Below, one piece after another: positions 1 to 13,500 of a stretch of 64,000 bases of DNA. The stretch spans positions 25,244,561 through 25,308,560 of the forward strand of contig OZ026841.1 of the NCBI GenBank assembly GCA_964023205.1, read 5' to 3'. The stretch is from Lutraria lutraria (Eukaryota; Mollusca; Bivalvia; Venerida; Mactridae). The notes under the pieces were generated by a model. It was not told the origin of the DNA and made no database searches. It saw nothing but the letters and a program-made list of their open reading frames with translations. How positions within the stretch are numbered: the first letter of the stretch is position 1; the number at the start of each line of letters is the position of its first letter. Both the position numbers and the translations under genes were made by a program.

Positions 1-1368
1 TCACATACATATTAATATGATAAACACAAGAAGTTTTAGAACCATAATTACATTACATAAAATCATTGTTTGACTTGTCAAAAAGATGAGATGACAATTT
101 CAATTTGAAAACATGATTTTATGACAATTTTACCATCCTTCCAACCGTAAAACCGGTTATCAAAGACCGCAATTAATGAAGTAGGAATATATATGGACAG
201 TATTCACAGTTGGACATTGATTATAGATTAATTTGATTAATAATATCATTGAATAAAGGCTCAAGATCGGTCTTAATTCACAATTGGTCTTGATGGACGC
301 ATTCATCTCAGAAGAAATGCAGATTTTTGTTTCTTTTGCGGGTGAACTATGTCAAATTTTCACATTGTTTAGCCTGACTGATGGGCCCATGAGTTAAATT
401 AAGCTCATAAGTGAAAATAATTTGACAAGAACAATTGTCTTATCCTGGCAAAGTTCATAATTATGAAAATATTGTTTAATGTATATGATAGCACATAAAA
501 CATATAAAAGATTGAACCACATGTTTACTTTTAGACATGAATACTTACAAAATAATGGTCATAATAAATGATAATAAAACATAATCTATACAAAATGCGG
601 AACATACATTTCTTCAAGATTAAAGATTAGAGATCTCTTCATGTTCATATCAGAGCACGTACCTTATGAATTCGAAGATAGTGTTATATGACCATGATGA
701 ATCTTGTTCATTTTTTTTTTGACAGGTTTTGACAAGTTTTGACAGGTTTTGACAAGTTTTGACAGGTTTTGACAATCAACCAGTATTAACAAATACGTAC
801 AATAACAAAACAGTTTCAGTCAAATTACCAAACAAATGAACGTCAGAGAAACTTAACTTTTATGCTATGTATGTATATCTAATGTTAAAATAAATTTGTA
901 TTACTAATTCAACAATCCTCTAATACTTATCATCATGAAGGTACTCAATCAAGTAGTCCAACAGAGATACAGTACATGATCCACAGACAACTCACCTATT
1001 GAATTACGTAATCATGAATTAGCATAATTTCAATATAAAGTACTTTTTATGATCAACCCATAGTAATAAAATGAAAAAACAACAACATATTTTAAAAGGC
1101 AATTTCTAAAATTGAAGACAAATATTCGTGCTTCATAATCATTGAGACAAGTGAACAACTCATTCCATGACAGTATAACTCGAAATACAATATAGTTGAC
1201 CTCAGAGGTTAACACTTTGAAACAACAACAACAGATATCTACTCTCAATCATCATAAAGTATACTTGAAAATAGGTATACATCTGAACTAGATACACGTT
1301 CAGTCAGTGGTCAGTTCAGTGTATTCTGTATAAAGTTTCTCCAAATAAGAGTGATGATTTTATAATCT
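1..1368. other. intergenic, no gene recognised
   Basis: AT-rich DNA with no exon that I can support on either strand. Positions 721-774 hold a short tandem repeat of a 10-bp unit that alternates between GACAGGTTTT and GACAAGTTTT. Otherwise there is only low-complexity A/T sequence. Confidence 0.5.
721..774. repeat. 10-bp tandem repeat, about 5.4 copies
   Basis: The unit GACAGGTTTT alternates with GACAAGTTTT, so the true period may be 20 bp. It lies just after a run of T in intergenic DNA. Confidence 0.9.
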
Positions 1369-1478
1369 TTAATCACTGTCACTACCACTACTGCTTTCTC
1401 CGTCTCGTGCTTTCTGTTGTAAGGACAAACAACCAGAGTTCTGCATGAAATGGAATTCTTTGAAGAACTTTGGTAGAG
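1369..1478 (-). CDS. possible last exon of an unidentified minus-strand gene
   Basis: On the minus strand an open frame of 35 codons ends at a TAA (1369-1371). It starts after a plausible acceptor (CTTGCTTGTAG, AG at 1479-1480). The peptide begins LPKFFKEFHF and ends with the acidic tail ESSSGSDSD, which looks like a real protein C-terminus. A donor at 2059-2060 (CACAG/GTAAT) has the matching phase: its final G plus the leading CT gives an Ala codon. The frame above that donor meets a stop soon after, so the upstream exon would have to be very short. I do not recognise the family. No ATG, no further exons and no polyA signal could be tied to it, so a chance open frame remains possible. Confidence 0.28.
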
Positions 1479-3428
1479 CTACAAGCAAGGAACACACGTA
1501 CCTGTGAAGTTTGTTGACGACGAACGGACGGACATAGCTCGATCCTAAAAACTCATCTTGGCACTTTGTGTAGTATATATTTATGTATATACTTCATTAT
1601 CATATATTCATAATCTACTGCAGAAGGTGGTCTTTAGAGGTAAACTCGTTGAGTGATATGGTGAAGCTAGGCTCCATTACATTGCCGATGGCGCTAGCAC
1701 CTTGACGTTGACTCAATCATATTTGAAACAAAATGTAAGTATTTCGTTTTAAACCGACCTCTGTGAACTATTTTTGTGTTGAAGTAAAGGGGATGCTGGA
1801 ACAATATATGTTGCATGCACGATTAGGAAGGCCAGCATCCACTTCACGGAAATCACCCAGATGTGTCTCCTCGTGAACGAAAACATGTCAGACTTGATAA
1901 TTGATAAAAGATCTGCTCATCGTCATTTTGGGGGGTATTTCTGGTCGAAAATGCATGCACAACGACGACAAAAATGTTCTATGTGGCATAGCATTCTTCA
2001 ATATTTGAAAAACAAACATGTTCATTAAAAACGGATACTTTTATATATTGTAAATATTACCTGTGTTTTTTCTCAGGGGCTCTATAACAGACGTGTCGAT
2101 GGCTCATATTTAACAGATCACAAGGGTCAGTGATAGGGTTCCCGCTTTTAATTACCATCACTGCTAAAATATTGTACGTTCCCTGTACCTATGACCCTGA
2201 TCATAGAATTGTTATAAAATGAGACAAGTACAGTGTACGAGTATATCCGGGTTTATTCATCCAAGTGCTTCACTTGGTAATCATCTATCATTTGCAATTA
2301 TATACTAGTATATAAACATTTTTGATAAAATAGATTTAAATAGAAAACAATTGTAATACTTCTAACTGCAGCCTTGGCCTTTACATCACAATTTGTGTCG
2401 TATATATCACCAGTTGCATGCACACTGTGAGGAAGACAATATTATTTATGTTACTATACGTATCTAATACGAGTACATGCTAACTTAGTAAGAACTTGTT
2501 CCACCGAGTATAGATCTGACGCGAATAATATAACTAACAATAGCAACAAAGACATACAGGTCAAAGAACTGTCTGTAAAAGGTGGAATTATGTACTAAGT
2601 ATTTTTTCTGGAAATTGTGTCCTTTTATCTACCAGCAAGGGGTGTTAAGTACTACTGAACATTTGTAAAGTGTAAAATTTTGCAATCAAAAGGATCTATT
2701 ATTAATGTCAATCTGACGAACTTGTATTACATTCTAACCAAACAAACATATAAAGGACAGAACCACAAATTAACCACAAACCTGTTTAAATCACTAGCAA
2801 TACACAAATGGGAAATCCTTTTTAAATACAATGTAGTAACAAAATGATATGTGGGCATATTTTCAGAGAGCAACAAGGACTACTTTTTATAATATACTGT
2901 TTATTTGGACAATCATTAAAGCAATATTGAAGTAGTTATTAATGACAATGACACAAGAAACAAGTAAGTAATTCTATATGATAGATACATGTATCATTAT
3001 CCTAATAATGATTTATGAAAGTACAAATGTATGATCAAGTGATGCAGTTCACCATTTCACAAATAAGTTTAACACAAGCTAATGGTACATGTACCAGTTT
3101 CTTCAGGAAAAGCTGTGTTACGACAATGTAGCTTTGAAACAGCCTCGATCTGTACATATGTGTAGTCATTTTATCAAATGTATAGTCATATCTCACAATG
3201 ATTAGGTGACCTATATTTACTGTAATCTATTCAAGCACATGAGTACACTTCTGAATAATATAATACATGTAACATGTACCTATGTAGTTGGTTAATGAAC
3301 ATGCATACATTGTTGTTTTATAGACCCACGTACATGATTGTAATTTAATACAGTCTGGCACAGTCAGAGATGCACAGTGACATGAATTATTCCTCGAAAA
3401 GAATGAAGAGTAGACAATACCTATTGCC
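1479..3428. other. intergenic, includes NIT2 3' flank
   Basis: No convincing exon apart from the speculative donor at 2059-2060 described with the 1369-1478 exon. An imperfect hairpin near 1782-1838 pairs GGATGCTGG with CCAGCATCC. TTTATT at 2900-2905 reads AATAAA on the minus strand and is a candidate NIT2 polyadenylation signal, about 530 nt past its stop. Confidence 0.4.
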
Positions 3429-4265
3429 CTATTCTTTTGTCTTGTCTTTAACTTCATAAACATCATTCCTTCTTTGCACCGAGATTGGTATTTGACCCCT
3501 TATTTGATCCACAAGGTCAAGATCAACGTCTACATAAACAATTTTTTCTTCATGTTCACAAGTAGCAACCACCTCTCCCCAAGGACTTACCACAGAGCTA
3601 TGACCCCAGGCAACATATGTTGCATTTTCATCCCGAGCAGGGGACACTGTTGCCACATAAAGCTGATTATCCACTGCGCGTGCTCTGGTTAACAACTCCC
3701 AGTGGGCGGCACCAGTTGTCATATTAAAGGCACCAGGGTACAGCAACAATTTACAACCTTGTTTAGAATAAAGTTGAGCCATCTCTGCAAATCTAATATC
3801 ATAGCATATACCGATTCCAATTTTACACAAGGGTGTATCGAAAACACTGAAGCCGTTTCCTGCGGTTAATGTTTCTGATTCTTTGAACGTAATTTTCCCG
3901 GGGATATCGATGTCAAACAAATGCATTTTTCTGTGTTTGGCAACCATTTCACCTTTCGGATTAAACACAGTGCATGTGTTGTAAACCTTTCCATCATCTT
4001 CTTCCGGAATCGATCCACCAACTAAAAATATATTGTTTTCCACAGCGGCGTTCTTCAGGGCGTCCGTCGACGGTCCCGGGATCTTTTCCGCATATTCCGG
4101 GAAATAGCTCGTACCGTATGGGGAATTAAAACATTCCGGTAGTGCAACCACACTTGCCCCATTCGTAGCAGCTTCTTTGATTAACTTAGAAGCACGAGCT
4201 ACATTGTCTTGCTTCGAGGCTGTCACCGATAACTGCACAAGCGCGAGTCGAAACGATCGTGTCAT
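3429..4265 (-). CDS. NIT2: omega-amidase NIT2 (nitrilase homolog 2), intronless
   Basis: NIT2 hydrolyses the omega-amide of alpha-ketoglutaramate and alpha-ketosuccinamate to 2-oxo acids, downstream of glutamine and asparagine transamination; it acts in cytosol and mitochondria. The single exon codes 278 residues, as the family does (human 276). The carbon-nitrogen hydrolase triad is visible: Glu44 in [10 protein letters not shown], Lys113 in KHRKMHLFD and Cys154 in [10 protein letters not shown], followed by YPGAFN and [11 protein letters not shown]. An upstream in-frame ATG at 4286 would add seven residues. I prefer the ATG at 4265 because [12 protein letters not shown] aligns with the family N-terminus and has A at -3. 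Vertebrate NIT2 has many introns; this copy has none and is fully intact, which suggests intron loss or a functional retrocopy. No poly-A tract or target duplication was noticed. It is divergent from WDR91. Confidence 0.95.
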   Translation of the reverse strand: MTRSFRLALVQLSVTASKQDNVARASKLIKEAATNGASVVALPECFNSPYGTSYFPEYAEKIPGPSTDALKNAAVENNIFLVGGSIPEEDDGKVYNTCTVFNPKGEMVAKHRKMHLFDIDIPGKITFKESETLTAGNGFSVFDTPLCKIGIGICYDIRFAEMAQLYSKQGCKLLLYPGAFNMTTGAAHWELLTRARAVDNQLYVATVSPARDENATYVAWGHSSVVSPWGEVVATCEHEEKIVYVDVDLDLVDQIRGQIPISVQRRNDVYEVKDKTKE

Positions 4266-4566
4266 TGTCGTTCCCAATTTTATCATCCCGTCACAAAAAT
4301 TGTTTACATTTATACTGGAATAATGTATGAAGACTTCATGAGCCTAGAGATGATAGGTATTTCAGACAAAACTATAATAATCATCTTGTGCAATGGTCTC
4401 TGCTTTAATGAAAAAATAATTCGGTCGCATTTTATGGATTATTATAAGCAAAATGTCCAGACAGTCAAACAGTGACTTGAGAGGTAGATGACTGACTTTA
4501 TAATTCGATTTGGAAAATATTTTACGAAGCCTGGTTGTTTTAGGCTTTTGAAAGTCACGAAACAAA
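4266..4566. promoter_or_regulatory. shared divergent promoter region NIT2/WDR91
   Basis: Only about 300 bp separate the two start codons on opposite strands, so the interval must hold both promoters and both 5'UTRs. No TATA box was seen. The WDR91 start codon lies within AAAATGGCGAC, which fits the YY1-type element AANATGGCGNC often found at start codons of housekeeping genes. Confidence 0.6.
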
Positions 4567-7500
4567 ATGGCGACTGCTGTGGGGAGGGTTGATGAATTTG
4601 TAAAAGATTATCTAATATACAGGGGCTTGTCGTCAACGTTGAAAAATCTTGAGATAGAGTTAAGAAACGAAAAAGAAAAAGGATTCCGAGTAAGTGAATT
4701 GTTGAATGTTTGTTGCTTGAATTAGCTTGCTTATTCTGATTAATTATAGTATCATAGTAGTCGGATATATAGGTATATTTTCGGATGTGTTTTTAGGTCC
4801 TTATTTCATAAATAATGATACCACTCTATAACAAACTATAATGACAATACGTTGATAGTTGGAAAAATGAATGGCTTTCAAGGCTACCAAATCATCCAGT
4901 GCTCCAGATATTTTTTGAGAGCCATGAATATTTCACTCATTGAAATGGAATATGGATGCGTAAAACAGCAAAATAAAACCAGTCGAATGAGTTTTTTGGA
5001 TTAAACCATATCTAAACAGTTTGGGTTTCTATTGCTAGCCACAATACGATTTATATGTACAGTAATCCGCACATATGTGTATAAGATGCAGGTAAAAAAT
5101 CAGAAGAAATCCTGGGGTTTTAGTATTTTGATTTATGTTGCAGGTGGATAAAATTGTTGAGCAGTTACAGTCATATGTATCTAACCATGATTTAGCAAGT
5201 CTTCGTGACTATTGGAATTTCTTGAACAGTCGTTTGTTTGCTCGTCTTGAACAGCGATACATGACAAGTGTGAGAAAACTGGAAGTTGGTTTGCTGAAAT
5301 ATTACCTTGTGATGGCTGCACAGAATAATAAACAAGACAAGATCATTGAGTTTTTTGAGAGAATGACTGAAATAATGCAGTATCAACCCGAGTTTAAAGA
5401 ATGGTTTTGTAAGAATGAGAATCATTTTGTATTGTAAAGGCTGTTCCTAAAAATGAGTTGAAATAAAATTAAAACAGATAAAATAAAAAATATTAGGATT
5501 TTTAGCTTTCAGCTATAAATGTCACCTAAATCTTCTGCTATCTTTGAAAAAATAGAAAACCTGCCAAGAATTCTAAATTGAGTTAGTTTGCTTTTAAAAT
5601 GTTGTTTTTCTTTTTTTTCGTAAAGTTCTATTTTAATTAGTGGAATTTCTTTCAAATATTAGTCTTTTGTATTTTCATTTTCAGCTTTTCCTTTTGTACG
5701 AAACCCAAAGGAAAACAGTAATTTTTCAACTTATTTTACTGTTCAATGGCAGGACACATTCTTTTTATCTCTACACAACTTCCTCAGTGTCATTCTTCAA
5801 GCAATGCATATCCTTTTATATTAATTGAAATTTGTTGTTCTCATAAACAAAATACAGGTACTGCAAACGTGTATAACGTAAATTACAGTGTACCTGTACA
5901 TCTTTTTAAGGACTGTTCTGTTAATAACAGACTGTTATGCAGATACACAGCTGTATGTAACTAGTCCAGTGTATATAAATATTGTATCTCCTGGATCTAT
6001 ATTGGCAAGCAATTGGGCTCAACATATTTCAAACTTATTTTACATCAAAATAATGACAAAAGAAATACACCAATCCATTAAAACATAATGCTAATCCATG
6101 TTTTGGCATATTTCTGAGTGGTAGTACTGAAACTTACTGTTCAGTTTTAATGTGTGCCAAAACTTTGCATGAGCAGAGAAAGCATTAATTAGAATTTCCA
6201 AGTCAATGAAACAATTTGCCAATGGTCAGTGAAGGATGTGTCTTTTGGTGCTGTCTTCTGTGGTATATATTCATATTGGCCACTGTACTGTTAAGTATAA
6301 CAATTGCCCTGGTATTACACAGCTTGTATCTTTGTCTGTAAGGAAATATTATGACTGTTCACATACATTAGTAATTCAAATAATTTGTATGAGCACATGC
6401 ATTGATTTTTCTTCCTTGACATTTTCGTACCTGGTCCTGTATTACTGAACTTTGAAGCTGAACACAGAGAGGTCAAAGACTTACAAGCAGAAAATGAGAG
6501 ACTTAAACAACAGGTATTAAACACATCGCTTATATTATTATCTAGTGCATGTTCACTTGTGTTATAGGAATTTGAATGAATGACAGTCACAGTGTATTTT
6601 ATTACCCAAAGCAATATATTGATGTTAATCCGTTATTTTTTGCTGTTATACCAAAAAAGTTGGATATTTGCCAGGATTTATAATTTGAGAATTGTTGACC
6701 GATCAACAGCTTTGACGGTTGACTGCCTCGATATTGGGTGTTTCCATAATGAACGTTCGGTAACAATCAGTACATTCTGTCCAGGTGGAACTTGCCGATT
6801 GCAGTTGGGGTTAAAGTATGACAGTGTCTTTCAGGCTATGCACCTGTTTATATGATTCTAATTTAACAAATGACAATATGGTGATTTCGTAGAAAATTTC
6901 AAATCTAAATCTTTTCCAAGATTTTTCAGAGGAAGAATGGAATAAACAATAGTACAAAAATATTCATATAATGCATTAGTTAATAACTGTGGTCCCGAGG
7001 TGGAGGGATGATATTTCAAAAGTCACCCCTCCACTTGGGACCACTGTTTTGACTGTTCCACAAATGCCCATGAAATAATTGTATAATACGGGAGGTGATA
7101 ACAGTTGTTTACTTGTATAATATTTGAAAAAAACTGAAAACAGTGTGTTTTTCACATTAAAGTTTTTTAACCATCAATAGTCCAGCATGGTGTCATATGT
7201 TAAGGGAATGGTTTGAATTTGGTAAAATTCTTTATATTTTAATTTGCATTTTCAACTTGATATCAATTTATTTTAAATGTTTTTTAGATAGTTTCCCTGG
7301 GAGAAGAACCTGACCCTGAATTTAAAGGATCTCATCCGGATAGTTACCTTACTGATCGTAGTCATATGGATTTAGTGTATGACTTTTCTTCACTCGGAGA
7401 GTAAGTGCGTTTTTTGTAGTTCTATGAAGTTATTCATTATGCAATATTATACTAAAATGTCTATGAAAAGATTCAAGAAAAATTACACCTTTCCATAATT

Positions 7501-10500
7501 CTAAATAGACATAAATAAAATGTTGGATGACCAACAGTTTTTGTGTATTTTTTGTGTTAAATCTTTGAATTGATTTTCAGCTTGACTTTAGAAATGATTG
7601 TTGTTCACTTATGATTTGGTTAATTAATTTTAAAGACCAAAATAATGCTGTTAATTGACTTACTTTAAAAGTAGGATATTTTCCTTACCTTTATGTCCTC
7701 TACATGGGTACCTTACAGGTATGACTACTTGTTTATCCTTTAAAAAGACTGACCTAAGACGAAGGTCATTATGTATAGTTTTGTTTCTATATTCAGGGAC
7801 ACAGCTATACAAGAACCCACAACAAAAACACCAAAGAAAGGCTTTCCATTTACCTCTTCACCTCTGCATATAGGGAAGAAAAGTGACAAGACATCACACA
7901 TATATAAGGTAAAATCATTCTTTTTAAAACACTATTTCATGCTCCTCTTTTGTCATGCTCATGAGCATTAGAGGTTACAGGTGCTTAGAGTTTAAATATA
8001 TTTTATGATTAACTTAGGTCATTCAAATATTCAATACTGAAGAATTGACTAGAGGTTAAAAGATGCTGTATGATCTTCCTTATTCATGTAATTGATCTTC
8101 ACGTAAAGTACTGTCAAACCTATTTACTAAGATCACCCTTGGAAAATACAACATTTAGCCTTTATTAACAGGAGGCCTTTATTTGGAGGGCATTTTTTTT
8201 TGTCTTGATGATTGATGACATTTTTTAAAAGAATGACCTTTATTCATAGGATTGCCTTTATTCAGAGGTGGCCGCTAACACAGGTTTGACTGTATATACT
8301 GATTAACTTTTTAGGCTAAAGATGACCAGATCAAAATGTCCATGATGGGCACGAAAGATTCAAAGTCACAGAAAGGAGCTAAACTGTTGTCAGTAATAAC
8401 TAGACAAAAGAAACCTGTTCAGAAAGCAGGAAGATCATTCAGCCAAGATACTTCAATGGCTAGCACCAATTCAGAATTAGCATCCAACTCTGCTGATAGT
8501 CTTCCAGTCAATCAAAAAATGAAGAAATTTGAAGAAGCCAGAATTAAAAGAAAAGAACTGTTAGAAGGTGGCTCAGAAAAGACAAAGCCCAGTGACAAGG
8601 TGCTATAAATTAATCACTCTTAGCATGACAATTGAATGTCTTGGAATGATACCAAGATCAAATGTGTATATTGTGCAATTTTATTAAACTGTCAAATGCT
8701 TCATGATTTCGAGATCAATGCTTGCATTTATTTTTAGCTTTGGTGAGGTACAATTTAGTTTTGTTAGTTAATAGTTATACGATAATTTTTGTTGTACTGG
8801 TTGTCTAATGTTCATGTTTTTAACAAGGTGCAACATAATATTATATAAACATGCAGAATGGCAATTCCCTAACCATGAAATAAACAAAAGCTATGGACTG
8901 TGCTACGAAGCTAAAAATAATTGCATTCAGCAACCATGTAATTATTCAGCCTTGACTGCTGGTTAATACAACCACACTATACCAAGTTAGTATATTGTAA
9001 ACAAAATCTTACCTGATTATTGTTAGGTTGACAAAAATATATGTGTTGTACGGTCAATGTAATACAGGAAAAGTCATCAGGAAATTACATAGTTGAGGAT
9101 CTTTGACTGCTTACTCCAGGACTCTTGTCATAACACTTTTCCTACTATGCAGTATGCTAAATAACCCCCTGATAGCAAAACATAGATACTAAACAGAAAC
9201 ATTACTCCTTAAGTATAAGTGTTCATGTATTCAAATTGATGTAGTATGGTGTCACAATGCTTTGTCTTCTATATTGTAGAAGACTGGTGATAGTAAAACA
9301 GACAACAGAAGTGAATATAACAGATCTGTATCAGAACCTGGAAGTCATGTGTCTCCGTCAAGATCTAGAGATAATCGAAGGACTGCGAGTAAAAGTGTCC
9401 TAGAAACAAAGGTATGCATGTAGCAATATTGGTGACTGAGAGTTAACATCCTGTGTATTGAGATGTTAGAAGTCAAATGCAATATTCAAATTCTACCTGT
9501 TATGCCTCATGTTAAGCAGTGGAGGTCAAACTGGGAGACCTTTTTTAGTTCTGTTAAAATCATGTTTGTATTTTTGAACACAGTTTGAAGTAAAATAACC
9601 ACCCATCAGGGTTTGAAGTAAAATAACCACCCATCAGTGTTTGAAGTAAAATAACCACCCATCAGTGTTTGAAGTAAAATAACCACCCATCAATGCTGTG
9701 AGTTTAAATCCAAATCTGAGGAAGCTGCAGAGCTAGCTTATAGAGAGTCGATGGTTCTACCTGAGTGTTTGTCTGGGATCAACCTAGTATGTCAAAGCTG
9801 GAAAACTTGCCAGATGACCTTGACTGTTAGTGCAATGTGAAATCCCAGACAAAAAAATGGGTTTTAAATGACTACTGGCATCTTAACAACTTTTTCTGCA
9901 TATTGTCATGAGAGTTGAATTTAATGTTTTTATTCTTGGTTAAAGAAATCTTGCCATTAATAAATGCTTCTATTTTAGCAAAGTTATTCCTCATCGCCTA
10001 AGTCATCTGATCTATCAGCACCACTTCCTCAAAGTAGCAACCCAACCATGGAAACGGTGACACCACTGGCATCTGCCACTGTGGCGGCCATGCTGGGAAC
10101 TGGTGTATCTGGACAAACTGAAGAATTACAGACTTTTCCCCCAATAAATGAACACATTGATAGTTCACAATCACAAGTTGGCGAAACTGAACATAAAACT
10201 CTTGAAACAAGTAAGTAAAAATGTCTTCTTTTTCATATTTTTATCCTTGCTCTCAAGTTTTACATGTTTTTATCCCATTTTTTGAGAATTAACATCTGTG
10301 ATCCTGGACCCACTGCCAAAGTTAAATATATGTTATCTTCAATCTGATATGTGAAAGTTTATTTAAATTATTTGTTTGTTCATGTAAATTAATGAAACAT
10401 TGTCTTATGAGAATGTATAATGCACTTGTAACATGCTGATTCCTGGTGTTGCAGAACACAAATCATCCTTTTACTTTACCTGTTGAATAAATAATCAAAT

Positions 10501-13500
10501 TAATACACATTTGTGTAAAAGTGAGATAATCAATTTAAGAGATGTATTTAGTAGTAGAAATGTAACACTACACCATGCAGGACTAAAACAAATTCCTTTT
10601 AAGTTTTCAGACTTTTATTTATACTTGACGTAATGAAAAATGATTACTAAAGATCACAGAACAATGAGAATATATATACTATAAATACATTAAAAAAAAA
10701 AAACTGGACTCCCAGCAAACGGAATTCTCTGAAAATCGGACAAGTTCCAGTTTTTCCAGATTTTAACAGAAGTTCTCTGAAAACCAAAATTCTCAGAAAA
10801 ATGAAATCTTGGCTCTATCCAGAAGGGGTTCAGTTTTCAGGTGTTTGGCTGTAATGTATACAGTACTCCAGATGAGATGCACACTCGCATAATCACGCAT
10901 ATTTTCTAACAGAAAACACATTGCTAAAAAACCCCGGGCTTTTCGGAAATTATGCATTGTAAGGGTTGCAGTTGGAATTGAATGGCTTCAGATATTTTGA
11001 CAGTTGTTATAGGCGTAGCCCAATTGAAGACAATCTGACTAGTTCTATAAATAGAGTGTTCAAATCTTCATACTATGAATTTTGAAGCAGATGTGTATTT
11101 TACATAGAACCAGTCCATTCAGAGCACTAATCTATAACAGCTGTTTGTAGTAAGGAAGTCTTCCTAATATTTAAACATGTCAATGTACATACATTGTAGA
11201 CCATATCATGGTTACCCTTAAATTGTCTTAAGTTATCTACGGATTCTGGAAATCAATCAGTTAATGAATATAACAATTTTAGAGGGTACTGGTACTATGT
11301 GATGAACACTTGGCGATGTGCAATCTGGACTGAAAAGACATTTCATGACCGATAGCTATATTGATACAGGAAATTCTTTTAAGAATCATTATGGCTACAT
11401 GGCTCATTATTGTATATTATTTCTTTTTACATTTTCAGTTCATGAGAAGCCATTCTTGTTACTAAGTCAGGTAATTATATAAGTTGTCTACATTATGTAT
11501 TTGGATTATTTGCACATTTATTTATTTATTCTTCATTTCTGTTGCTATTATATTGTATTTACATCTTATATTTAATCACTTTTTATGTCTGTCTCTTTGC
11601 TTGGTTACCTCTGTCTAGGTATGGGTTACTTCTATTATATTCTTCTTCTTCGTTGAAGAAAATCCTCTAAAAATGTTTATTTATTCACCGGTTGACCTTT
11701 ATTCAGAGGTGGCTGCTGATGTAGGTTTGATTATACATGTATGTTTATTAATTAAAGTGTTGGTGTAATATATTTTTATGTTTGTTTTATCACAGGACAA
11801 GTATACTGAACACAGATCAGCTGTTTCCTATGCCAGGTTTAGTAACAGTGGACAGTATGTGGCAAGTGTCGATATTGATGGTGTTGTCAAGTAAGACATT
11901 ATTAATATACATGTACTAATGGCAACTTTTATAGTGTGTGGGTGGCGTCCATGATGCTGTTTTCTCATAACACAAGTAATTTACTCCTAATCTTTATCAA
12001 ACATAATCACAATGACTCTAGTACTATATGTTTGGGCAAAGTTCGATTTTTGATGTCGAAATTTTTGTTGTTTTTTCATTGGTCAAAGTTCTTAAGTATT
12101 AAAATATACATAGACCATCCATGTCAAATTGTTAAATCTACTGATTGTTACTGGTACTAGAACAGGAACATATATGACATGCAAGGAATGATGTTGTTTT
12201 TCTCAAAAGATGTACCAGTTTACTGTAAGTAAATGCTGTAACTAAGGCGTACAAAAAGTATTCTTTCTGGTTAACCAACCTACCCTTTTTCCGAGTGACC
12301 CTAATCTTTTTATTAGGTCTGAGGAACAGTACATCCACATTCTCACTTTTTTTACCTGTCCACATGTTTTTCAAGAGCGAATATAAATGAATATATTTTT
12401 AAAAATCCTAACTTTTGGTACCTATTCTATTTTTAATGTGCATGTAACCAGAAACTAACTATTATTATTTTTGGCCAAATACTGTTTTAATTAAAAGTCT
12501 TCATATTATTGATATAGGTTTCTGTTCGATAAATTTACAATATTTCATGTACCGGTAGTTTTATATATTTATTTATCAGAGTGTGGACATGGAGTCCTGA
12601 AGCCAACACTGCAGCAACAGTGATGTCAAAGTCTGCATTCTTGTCACTTGAATGGGCAAGTAAATCTGACAGATGGGTACGTATTACATGTAATTGTATT
12701 TTTACTGACTTAATTCATTTATTGATGCATAATCTTGTTTCGTTGTGAAATATATGAAATTCTGGATATGAATAAGCCTGATGAATCACTTAATTCAGTC
12801 CCCAAATGAAAGTATTTCCATGAATTATCATGTTAAAAATTAATTAACCAGATCTAAAATAATTATTTTTCAAGTAATAAATATTCCTAGTTGACATCTT
12901 CTTTCAATAATGTTGTTAGAATTTAGATATTTGTCATGTTGGAATGTTGAAAATGTATGTTTTTCTTGCAGTTGTTGCTTGGTAACCGTTCTGGAAACAT
13001 ACGATTGTTTGATGTGAAAGAAATGAAATCTTTTTATGAAGCATCTGCAGATGCAAGCTATCCAAGGTAATGATTCTGTAGAAAGTATAGTTCTTGAAAC
13101 ACTTGTAGAAGATTTTTAAGCCTGGTGACTCCAATCTTTTTTTCATTGTTTGTAGGTCAGGTATTATACAATATATATATAATATATATATATATATGTA
13201 ACTTTGTCATTCATCATAGGATTTTGAAATAACTTGCCACAAATATTAACCACTACTGGATGATTTGTCATGTGCAACATTCATGACTGTAGCTCTAAGA
13301 ACTATGCAGCATGTGGGGGTATTTGTCACCTTATGACAGCTCTAGTTTATATGATTGTGGAACTGATCTTCTTTCTAATATTTCCAGGATTGTTAACATC
13401 TGTTCAAATCCTGCAAGTCCTATGTTTGTTTGCTCGGCTACCTCTGGAAGGTCAAGGTCAGGATCTTTTGGTACTGATTCAGGTCCTAGTCATGATAATA

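Noticed and set aside
3227..3466. Minus-strand 79-codon frame after NIT2
   Set aside because: It overlaps the NIT2 stop in another frame, lies in the 3'UTR and has no protein features.
5135..5437. Exon 2 of WDR91 as a 100-codon stand-alone gene ending at 5437
   Set aside because: A GTAAG donor at 5409 with exon 3 at 5685 continues the WDR91 homology; the stop is intronic, and the ATG at 5135 is in the preceding intron.
6419..6430. WDR91 exon 4 beginning at an AG acceptor further upstream
   Set aside because: The only AG nearby is followed by an in-frame TGA, and no AG exists between that stop and the homologous PGPVLLNF; the AT-AC junction explains everything.
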